A DNA stretch of 32,073 nt from Bacteroidota bacterium. GTDB lineage: Bacteria > Bacteroidota > Ignavibacteria > UBA10030 > UBA6906. Below are positions 7,474-14,040 of the stretch, in pieces (position 1 is the first letter of the stretch; each line of letters starts with the position of its first letter). The stretch lies in assembly GCA_019637975.1 (NCBI GenBank), contig JAHBUR010000039.1, forward strand, positions 1 through 32,073, written 5' to 3'. A program made the translations under genes and the position numbers. Under the pieces are notes generated by a model, which was not told the DNA's origin, searched no databases, and was given only the letters and a program-made list of their open reading frames with translations.

Positions 7474-9051
7474 ATGCAGCTCCTTGCGACGGCTGAACAA
7501 ATGCAGCAATGCGATCGTTCAGCCATCATGAAGTATTCTCTTCCGGGCATCGTCTTGATGGAGAATGCAGGGCGCGCATGCGTTGACGTGTTGCTTCAGG
7601 AGGTGGAGGCAAGGAATCTGACGCCTCCGGAGAATCATTGGATCGTGGTCCTATGCGGAAAAGGAAACAATGGGGGGGATGGCTTTGTGATTGCCCGGCA
7701 TCTTGCGAATCGGGGTTACAAGGTTCATGTCGTTTTGCTGGCAAAGAGGAGGGAGGTGAAGGGAGATGCAAAGACGAACCTTGACGTTTTGTTGAAGATG
7801 GTGACTTCGAACTGGATGCCGCTTACGTTCGTGGAAGTGTCGAAGGCACAACAACTGTTGAGGTTGCCCTCATCCTCTGTGATCGTCGATGCGATATTCG
7901 GGACGGGTTTTGCGGGAGAGGTGAAAGGACTTTATCGTGCTGCGATCAAATGGATAAACAGTCAACGCGCATTCATAGCTTCGGTGGATATTCCTTCAGG
8001 AGTGAATGCGACGTCGGGAGTTGTCGAGGGTATAGCCGTGAGGGCCGATCTGACTGTGACAATGGGTCTTGCAAAAATTGGACATTACGTTGGCGCCGGA
8101 CGTGATCATTCCGGCATGGTACGGATTGTTGACATCAGTATTCCGGAATTCATCTTCCGGCAGGCTGAAATCTCTACGCATCGTGTTGAATTGTCTGATG
8201 TTCGCGGAAGCCTGCCGCAGCGCCCGCTCACAGCGCACAAATACTCGGTCGGGAAAGTCCTTGTTGTTGCCGGCTCACGCAATCTGACCGGCGCTCCGTT
8301 TATGACTGCAACGGCTGCGATGAACACAGGCGCGGGTGGGGTGATGCTGGCCATCCCGAAATCTATCCATCTAACTCTCGCCCGTAAATCCACCGAAGTT
8401 ATGTTCACGCCGCTGGCCGAGACTGAAGAGGGGACGATTTCTATGCAGGCCATCGAGGGACTCAATAAGCAAATCCAGTGGGCTGATGTTGTTGCACTGG
8501 GACCGGGATTGTCGCAAAACCCAGAAACACGCACGCTCGTCCATCACTTGGTCAGAAACATTGACAAGCCTCTTATCCTCGATGCTGACGGAATCGGGAT
8601 GATGGCATACGACATTTCCCTTCTCAAAAAAAGAAAGTACGAGACCATTCTCACCCCGCATGTCGGCGAGTTGCGACTTCTGACAAAGCTCTCCGGTGAA
8701 GATATCGAACAGCAACGCGTTGACGTTGCCCGAACCCAGGCAAAAGGGCTCAACAGCATCGTTGTTTTGAAGGGTTCTCCGACGGTGACTGCCATTCGCG
8801 ACGGTAGTGTGTTTCTAAATTCAACCGGGAATCCGGGAATGGCAACCGCCGGATCAGGAGATGTTCTTACCGGGATTATCGCATCGCTTCGTGCTCAAGG
8901 GGCCAACGCAGATATTGCCGCGTACGCCGGAGTGTATCTTCATGGACTGGCGGGTGACAGAGCAGCGGCGAAGTTCGGCGCCCGAAGCATCATGGCAATG
9001 GATATTCTGGATTGCATTCCGGAGGCGTTGCGGTTGATTGAGACGGCATGA
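7474..9051 (+). CDS. nnr: bifunctional NAD(P)HX epimerase / ADP-dependent NAD(P)HX dehydratase
   Basis: A 525-residue fusion that repairs hydrated NADH and NADPH. The N-terminal half (about residues 1-215) is the YjeF-N/NnrE epimerase, with MENAGRA (29-35), GKGNNGGDGF (62-71) and VDAIFGTGF. The C-terminal half (about 230-525) is the ribokinase-like NnrD dehydratase, with AHKYSVGKVLVVAGS, LTPHVGEL and the nucleotide-binding NPGMATAGSGDVLTG. ATG 7474 gives the usual MQLLATAEQMQQ(C)D start. The gene lies 8 nt after nuoN and overlaps the VanZ-family gene as ATGA at 9048-9051. The long open frame upstream of ATG 7474 overlaps nuoN and is not conserved. Confidence 0.95.
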   Translation: MQLLATAEQMQQCDRSAIMKYSLPGIVLMENAGRACVDVLLQEVEARNLTPPENHWIVVLCGKGNNGGDGFVIARHLANRGYKVHVVLLAKRREVKGDAKTNLDVLLKMVTSNWMPLTFVEVSKAQQLLRLPSSSVIVDAIFGTGFAGEVKGLYRAAIKWINSQRAFIASVDIPSGVNATSGVVEGIAVRADLTVTMGLAKIGHYVGAGRDHSGMVRIVDISIPEFIFRQAEISTHRVELSDVRGSLPQRPLTAHKYSVGKVLVVAGSRNLTGAPFMTATAAMNTGAGGVMLAIPKSIHLTLARKSTEVMFTPLAETEEGTISMQAIEGLNKQIQWADVVALGPGLSQNPETRTLVHHLVRNIDKPLILDADGIGMMAYDISLLKKRKYETILTPHVGELRLLTKLSGEDIEQQRVDVARTQAKGLNSIVVLKGSPTVTAIRDGSVFLNSTGNPGMATAGSGDVLTGIIASLRAQGANADIAAYAGVYLHGLAGDRAAAKFGARSIMAMDILDCIPEALRLIETA

Positions 9052-9446
9052 TAGAACGGCTGAAGCAGAATCGTTTCTTGTGGTACCAGGGGCCGATGAT
9101 TGCATGGGCTCTTGCACTGTTTGTGCAATCGTCGATTCCCGGAGATTTCATCCCGAAAGAAGGAATCTTCACACAAGACAAACTGATTCATTTCGTCATC
9201 TACGTTCTCTTTGCCATTTCGGTTCACAGGGCAATTCGTTATCAGGACAAGTTCCCGTTTCTTGCACGACATCATTACGTGTTCACGATTCTCATCGTTT
9301 CGCTATACGGAATTTCTGATGAGTTTCATCAATCATTCGTTCCCAACAGAAGCGGCCGCATGAATGACTGGCTTGCCGATACACTCGGAGGTATCGTCTA
9401 CGTCGGGTTTCATTGGCTCCGGGCGAGGTCGATAGGCATCCGTTGA
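9048..9446 (+). CDS. VanZ-family membrane protein
   Basis: A 132-residue small polytopic membrane protein of the VanZ-like family (a family that includes the teicoplanin-resistance protein VanZ; most members have no known role). Recognisable elements are SSIPG (about 28-32), the DKLIHFVIYVLFA helix (about 45-57) and the conserved core GISDEFHQSFVPNRSGRMNDWLAD followed by a final helix. About four hydrophobic segments are present. The start overlaps the previous stop by 4 nt. Presence of this gene does not by itself imply antibiotic resistance. Confidence 0.88.
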   Translation: MIERLKQNRFLWYQGPMIAWALALFVQSSIPGDFIPKEGIFTQDKLIHFVIYVLFAISVHRAIRYQDKFPFLARHHYVFTILIVSLYGISDEFHQSFVPNRSGRMNDWLADTLGGIVYVGFHWLRARSIGIR

Positions 9447-9483
9447 GCTTCATTGCTTTTCCTTGCATGTTTGAGTAACTTGA

Positions 9484-10620
<1,137 letters not shown>

Positions 10621-10654
10621 ACTCTTTAACATATCAAAACAGAATCAGGAGGAA

Positions 10655-10996
10655 ATGTTGAGCTTTTTGACGTTCATATTGATGGCACCACCACCGGGAG
10701 AAGGCGGAGGAGGCGGTGGTCTGTTCAGCACGCTGATCATGTTCGGGTCGATCATTGCGATCTTCTGGTTCATGATTTTGCGGCCCCAGCAGAAGAAACA
10801 GAAGCAACATCAACAATTGATTGAAGCCTTGAAAAAAGGCGACAAGGTTATCATGACGGGCGGCATTCATGGAACAGTAGCGGGCATTGACGAAAAATCA
10901 CTGCTGGTTCAGGTTGCAGACAACGTGAAGATAAAGTTCGAAAAGGGCGCCATCGCATCTGTTGTGCGTGAAGGCGAAGCTGTCGAAAAAAAGTAG
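10655..10996 (+). CDS. yajC: preprotein translocase subunit YajC
   Basis: A 113-residue single-pass membrane protein accessory to SecDF-YajC. It has a short hydrophobic N-terminus, a proline- and glycine-rich stretch (APPPGEGGGGGGLF, about 10-23), the transmembrane helix LIMFGSIIAIFWFMILRP, then a QQKKQKQHQQ segment and the cytoplasmic domain with GDKVIMTGGIHGTVAGID. AGGAGG at 10647-10652, just ahead of ATG 10655, fixes the start; it is one of the strongest Shine-Dalgarno sites in the window. It lies 34 nt after tgt and 18 nt before ribBA. Confidence 0.95.
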   Translation: MLSFLTFILMAPPPGEGGGGGGLFSTLIMFGSIIAIFWFMILRPQQKKQKQHQQLIEALKKGDKVIMTGGIHGTVAGIDEKSLLVQVADNVKIKFEKGAIASVVREGEAVEKK

Positions 10997-11014
10997 GCGC
11001 AGGAAGAGGATTGT

Positions 11015-12259
11015 ATGCGATCACAGCAGGGCCGCAAGCTCGGTATCAACACCATCGAAGAAGCGATACACGACATTGCACACGGAAAAATCATCATCGT
11101 GGTGGATGATGATGATCGTGAAAACGAGGGAGATTTTGTCTGCGCTGCCGAGTTTGCTGACGCAACCGTGATTAATTTCATGGCAACAAACGGCAGAGGG
11201 ATTATCTGTACACCCCTGCTCCCCGACCGCACGAAAGAACTTGGTCTCGATATGATGGTCGAGACGAACACTTCGCTGCACGAAACGTCGTTCACCGTTT
11301 CGATCGACTATATTCATGGAACCACCACCGGTGTATCGGCCCCTGATCGTGCAGCGACGGTGAGGGCGCTTATCAATCCCAGGACCAAGCCCGGCGACCT
11401 TGCACGCCCCGGGCATATCTTTCCGCTGCGGGCGATGGAAGGAGGAGTTCTACGTCGAGCCGGCCACACTGAAGCCGTTGTTGATCTCTGCAAACTTGCC
11501 GGTTTATACCCGGCAGGGGTTCTGTGCGAGATTCTGAAAGAAGACGGGACGATGGCCCGCCTTCCGGAATTGATGAAGATTGCTGAGAAGCACCATCTTA
11601 AAATTGTCACGGTTCGAGATCTGATCGAATACCGGATGACTAAGGAAAAGCTCGTTCAGAAACTTGCCGAGACCCTTCTTCCGACCAAATACGGGTCGTT
11701 CATGATTCATATGTATCGAAGCGAGACGGACAGCAAGGAACACATTGCCCTTACAAAAGGGGAGATTGTCCCCGACAAGCCCGTACTCGTGCGAGTTCAC
11801 TCCGAATGTTTGACGGGGGATTTGTTCGGCTCGATGCGCTGCGACTGTAATGAGCAGCTCATTTCAGCGCTGCGAATGGTTGAAAAAGCAGGCAGCGGTG
11901 TTGTGTTGTACATGAGGCAAGAGGGGAGAGGTATCGGGTTGCTGAACAAACTGAGGGCGTACAAACTGCAAGATGACGGTCTCGATACTGTCGAGGCGAA
12001 CGAGAAGTTGGGCTTCCGGGCTGACCTTCGGGACTATGGTATTGGAGCCCAAATACTGCGCGACCTGGGAGTCACCAAAATCCGCCTTCTTACAAACAAT
12101 CCAAAAAAAGTGGTTGGTCTGCATGGTTACGGCCTTGATATCGTGGAGCGGGTGCCCCTCGAAATGGATCCGAACGATCACAACGAAAGGTATCTTAAGA
12201 CCAAAAGGGACAAGCTGGGCCATTTGATTCTTGTTGACCCGAAAATGAAGGCCAAATAA
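11015..12259 (+). CDS. ribBA: bifunctional DHBP synthase / GTP cyclohydrolase II
   Basis: A 414-residue fusion making both early precursors of riboflavin. The RibB half (about 1-205) converts ribulose 5-phosphate to 3,4-dihydroxy-2-butanone 4-phosphate and shows [11 protein letters not shown] (31-41) and the [10 protein letters not shown] / RRAGHTEA motifs. The RibA half (about 210-414) opens GTP and shows the zinc cysteines Cys265, Cys276 and Cys278 in [17 protein letters not shown], plus [12 protein letters not shown] 11015 follows an AGGAAGAGGA stretch. No FMN riboswitch is possible in the 18-nt space after yajC. Confidence 0.96.
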   Translation: MRSQQGRKLGINTIEEAIHDIAHGKIIIVVDDDDRENEGDFVCAAEFADATVINFMATNGRGIICTPLLPDRTKELGLDMMVETNTSLHETSFTVSIDYIHGTTTGVSAPDRAATVRALINPRTKPGDLARPGHIFPLRAMEGGVLRRAGHTEAVVDLCKLAGLYPAGVLCEILKEDGTMARLPELMKIAEKHHLKIVTVRDLIEYRMTKEKLVQKLAETLLPTKYGSFMIHMYRSETDSKEHIALTKGEIVPDKPVLVRVHSECLTGDLFGSMRCDCNEQLISALRMVEKAGSGVVLYMRQEGRGIGLLNKLRAYKLQDDGLDTVEANEKLGFRADLRDYGIGAQILRDLGVTKIRLLTNNPKKVVGLHGYGLDIVERVPLEMDPNDHNERYLKTKRDKLGHLILVDPKMKAK

Positions 12260-12274
12260 GTCGATAGCGAGCAC

Positions 12275-12298
12275 AAGCAATTTTTCCCTTGCTTTTTT
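12275..12298 (+). terminator. possible weak terminator after ribBA
   Basis: A 6-bp stem AAGCAA (12275-12280) / TTGCTT (12289-12294) with loop TTTTTCCC, running straight into four more T residues. It lies 16 nt after the ribBA stop. The stem is AT-rich and short, so efficiency is doubtful. Confidence 0.45.
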
Positions 12299-12331
12299 CG
12301 GTTGGATTCGTTACCTAATACCAGCCGATAA

Positions 12332-12381
12332 GGTGGTTAGCCACCATCCACACAAGTGGATGATGGCTATTTATTTTGTTC
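12332..12381 (+). promoter_or_regulatory. greA leader with two mutually exclusive hairpins
   Basis: Hairpin A is GGTGG (12332-12336) - TTAG - CCACC (12341-12345). Hairpin B is a 13-bp stem with one mismatch: 12339-12351 pairs with 12356-12368 around an ACAA loop, followed by the T-rich stretch 12369-12381. CCACC belongs to both, so only one can form. B followed by T-rich DNA looks like a leaky terminator or attenuator directly ahead of greA. Only the pairing is seen; regulation is inferred. Confidence 0.5.
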
Positions 12382-12404
12382 AGAATTCAATGTTGGAGAT
12401 GTAC

Positions 12405-12878
12405 ATGTCCGATTCGATCTATTTGACGCGTGAACGCTTGGTGGAACTCGAACAAGAATTGCGAGAGTTGAAAACTAACGGCAGAAAGCGAATGGCAAAT
12501 GTCATTGCCGAAGCTCGCGGGCATGGCGACCTTTCCGAAAATGCTGAATACGAGGCGGCAAAAGAGGAACAGCAGCATCTCGAACTCAAGATTCAGAAGC
12601 TGGAGATGACTCTGTCCAAGGCCACGATGATCGATGCAAAAGATCTTCCCAACGATAAGATCTACATCTTGAGCAAAGTAAAGCTGAGAGATTTGAAGAC
12701 AGACGACCTGTTCGAATATCTTCTTGTTGCGCCGGAAGAGGCCAATTTTGAGGCAAACAAAATCTCCGTAACATCGCCAATTGGAAAGGCCCTGCTTGGA
12801 AGAAAAAAGGGGGACGCGGTAGATATAAGTGTTCCGGCAGGTATGCTCAAATACCAAATCGTGGATATCAACCGATAG
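12405..12878 (+). CDS. greA: transcription elongation factor GreA
   Basis: A 157-residue factor that stimulates RNA polymerase to cleave backtracked transcripts. The N-terminal coiled-coil hairpin (about residues 6-75) carries ARGHGDLSENAEYEAAKEEQ, whose D and E at the hairpin tip are the catalytic acidic pair. The C-terminal FKBP-like domain ends with SPIGKALLGRKKGD. Length matches the usual 158. ATG 12405 follows GGAGA at 12395-12399. In-frame ATGs at 12390 and 12399, or further up at 12333, would add unconserved residues and run into the leader hairpin. Confidence 0.96.
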   Translation: MSDSIYLTRERLVELEQELRELKTNGRKRMANVIAEARGHGDLSENAEYEAAKEEQQHLELKIQKLEMTLSKATMIDAKDLPNDKIYILSKVKLRDLKTDDLFEYLLVAPEEANFEANKISVTSPIGKALLGRKKGDAVDISVPAGMLKYQIVDINR

Positions 12879-12901
12879 TAATAGCATTTTGCTGATTTCC
12901 G

Positions 12902-12932
12902 AACCCTGTCCACGAATGTGGCGGGGTTTTTT
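12902..12932 (+). terminator. rho-independent terminator of greA
   Basis: The stem pairs AACCC (12902-12906) with GGGTT and CCAC (12910-12913) with GTGG (12918-12921) around a GAAT loop, with a small internal loop between. Six T residues follow at 12927-12932. It starts 23 nt after the greA stop. Confidence 0.8.
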
Positions 12933-13046
12933 ATTGCCGATGCCTGGGGTTCGTGCCCTTGACTTTGAAGAGTATCAAACGTATATTTTTTGCAAATCGC
13001 ATTGGTATCATTCAAGCACTCAGCTTTGTTCGTTGACATCCGGTAG

Positions 13047-13075
13047 TTGCACGCAAAGAGGCAGTTGCGTATATT
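13047..13075 (+). promoter_or_regulatory. promoter candidate for the tRNA cluster
   Basis: TTGCAC (13047-13052) and TATATT (13070-13075) are separated by 17 nt, a good sigma-70-type match, ending 11 nt before tRNA-Gly. A second TTGACA at 13033-13038 is too far from this -10. Transcription would start near 13082. Confidence 0.6.
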
Positions 13076-13086
13076 GATGCACCAAT

Positions 13087-13159
<73 letters not shown>

Positions 13160-13160
13160 C

Positions 13161-13180
13161 TGTCCCAATTCGTTGGGACA
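13161..13180 (+). other. perfect hairpin with TTCG loop after tRNA-Gly
   Basis: TGTCCCAA (13161-13168), TTCG and TTGGGACA (13173-13180) form an 8-bp perfect stem closed by a stable UUCG tetraloop, 2 nt after the tRNA. No T-run follows, so it is more likely a 3'-end processing or protection element, or a terminator without a T tract, than a classic rho-independent terminator. Confidence 0.55.
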
Positions 13181-13239
13181 ACTTGGACACTCAGTAATCG
13201 CGCTGATTGTCTGAAAAATACACTTCCTCTTTAAAGTGG

Positions 13240-13276
13240 CCCCGCCGCCCCAAATCCCACCAGGTGGCGGGGTTTT
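13240..13276 (+). terminator. rho-independent terminator before the GIY-YIG gene
   Basis: A 10-bp GC-rich stem, 13240-13249 with 13263-13272 (one G-U pair), with a 13-nt loop and followed by TTTTGTTTG. It probably ends transcription from tRNA-Gly and isolates the nuclease and tRNA-Cys segment. Confidence 0.7.
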
Positions 13277-13333
13277 GTTTGTCTGCGGAAGTGCTCGAGG
13301 ATGTGACCTCATGTGGGTTGAGTTGAATGATCC

Positions 13334-13381
13334 GGCCCCGTACCGCACCCGCCGCAGGCGGGCAAGAGTGGTAAGGGAGAG
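13334..13381 (+). repeat. degenerate copy of the first 28 nt of tRNA-Cys
   Basis: Three blocks (13334-13344, 13363-13366 and 13369-13381) match the first 28 nt of the intact tRNA-Cys (13623-13650) at 27 of 28 positions; the fourth base is C instead of G. The copy is broken by an 18-nt insertion (13345-13362), which contains the palindrome CCCGCC-GCA-GGCGGG, and by a 2-nt insertion at 13367-13368. The last block with the preceding base gives a perfect 14-nt direct repeat, GTGGTAAGGGAGAG, at 13368-13381 and 13637-13650. The anticodon, T arm and 3' half of the tRNA are absent. Its AAGGGAGAG serves as the ribosome binding site of the GIY-YIG gene. Confidence 0.85.
13348..13362 (+). repeat. short palindrome CCCGCC-GCA-GGCGGG (copy 1)
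   Basis: A 6-bp stem with a 3-nt loop, inserted inside the tRNA-Cys remnant. The same stem with loop GAA occurs at 16839-16853 between rpmI and rplT. Two copies in one window, one clearly an insertion relative to the tRNA, suggest a small dispersed palindromic repeat. Confidence 0.55.
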
Positions 13382-13385
13382 TCGA

Positions 13386-13643
13386 GTGTTCTACGTATAT
13401 GTACTACGGAGTTTGCGAGACGGAAAGCATTATACTGGCTCCACGGTGAACATAACGAAACGGCTGGGTGAACACAATGCGGGTAAGACGGAGTCAACAA
13501 GAAGGCGGCGTCCATTTGTTCTGGTCTATCACGAGGAATACCTGACCAGAGAAGAGGCTGAGAGAAGAGAGAGATTCTTGAAGAGTGGGAAAGGTAGGCA
13601 AGAGCTGAAGGAGATATTGAACGGCGCCGTACCCAAGTGGTAA
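13386..13643 (+). CDS. small GIY-YIG endonuclease-domain protein overlapping tRNA-Cys
   Basis: An 85-residue protein consisting almost only of a GIY-YIG domain of the YhbQ/UPF0213 kind. Visible are the YVYVL and YTGS strands that stand for GIY and YIG, the basic helix NITKRLGEHNAG, and the late LTREEAERRERFLKSGKGR segment with the expected glutamate. I chose GTG 13386, preceded by AAGGGAGAG at 13373-13381, because the domain starts right there; an in-frame ATG at 13236 lies in a terminator stem. The final codons (AVPKW) and the TAA stop at 13641-13643 are inside tRNA-Cys, overlapping it by 21 nt. It may be a solitary selfish nuclease; the cellular function of such short proteins is not settled. 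Confidence 0.82.
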   Translation: MFYVYVLRSLRDGKHYTGSTVNITKRLGEHNAGKTESTRRRRPFVLVYHEEYLTREEAERRERFLKSGKGRQELKEILNGAVPKW

Positions 13644-13694
13644 GGGAGAGGTCTGCAAAACCTTTATGCCGCGGTTCGAATCCGCGCGGCGCCT
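13623..13694 (+). tRNA. tRNA-Cys (GCA)
   Basis: A full cloverleaf: acceptor GGCGCCG (13623-13629) pairs with CGGCGCC (13687-13693), discriminator T. The D stem is CCC/GGG, and the anticodon stem GAGGT/ACCTT encloses loop CTGCAAA with anticodon GCA at 13655-13657. The T loop is TTCGAAT. Its first 21 nt also encode the last residues and stop of the GIY-YIG protein, and its first 28 nt are duplicated in degenerate form at 13334-13381. Confidence 0.96.
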
Positions 13695-13708
13695 CAAATG
13701 AATTTCCG

Positions 13709-13723
13709 CCTGACGCCGTCAGG
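13709..13723 (+). other. small hairpin between tRNA-Cys and tRNA-Leu
   Basis: CCTGAC-GCC-GTCAGG, followed only by TTTC. It is probably an RNA processing element between co-transcribed tRNAs or a weak terminator. Confidence 0.4.
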
Positions 13724-13729
13724 TTTCAT

Positions 13730-13815
13730 GCCGGGGTGGCGGAATTGGTAGACGCACAGGACTTAAAATCCTGAGGGTCGCAAGGCCCGTGCCGGTTCAA
13801 GTCCGGCCCTCGGTA
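13730..13815 (+). tRNA. tRNA-Leu (TAA)
   Basis: An 86-nt class II tRNA with a long variable arm. Acceptor GCCGGGG (13730-13736) pairs with CCTCGGT (13808-13814) using two G-U pairs, discriminator A as required for leucine. The anticodon stem CAGGA/TCCTG encloses loop CTTAAAA, anticodon TAA at 13764-13766. Confidence 0.97.
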
Positions 13816-13865
13816 CATAATTCTATACTCGGAACAACCTAAGCTGGTTTCAATGTAACGGTAGC

Positions 13866-13939
<74 letters not shown>

Positions 13940-13946
13940 CATGATG

Positions 13947-13979
13947 ATCGTCCCGCCGATAAGGCCCCGGGACGATTTT
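13947..13979 (+). terminator. rho-independent terminator of the tRNA cluster
   Basis: ATCGTCCCG (13947-13955) pairs perfectly with CGGGACGAT (13968-13976), with a run of T at 13976-13979 and a T-rich tail after one C. It starts 8 nt after tRNA-Val. Confidence 0.8.
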
Positions 13980-14040
13980 CGTTTCTGTACGTACATGCAA
14001 TGAAAGCGCCGTCCGAGGTTCTGGCGGACATAAGATATCT

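Noticed and set aside
9048..9446. A glycopeptide resistance determinant (VanZ)
   Set aside because: Only the general VanZ-like family is supported; no vanA/H/X/R/S genes are nearby, and most members of this family are not resistance genes.
10997..11014. FMN riboswitch ahead of ribBA
   Set aside because: Only 18 nt separate yajC and ribBA, and no RFN-type elements are visible in or around the gap.
13236..13385. A longer GIY-YIG protein starting at ATG 13236
   Set aside because: The start would lie in a terminator stem, and the extra 50 residues are low-complexity Arg/Pro translated from the hairpin and tRNA remnant. The GTG 13386 start has a good ribosome binding site and matches the domain edge.
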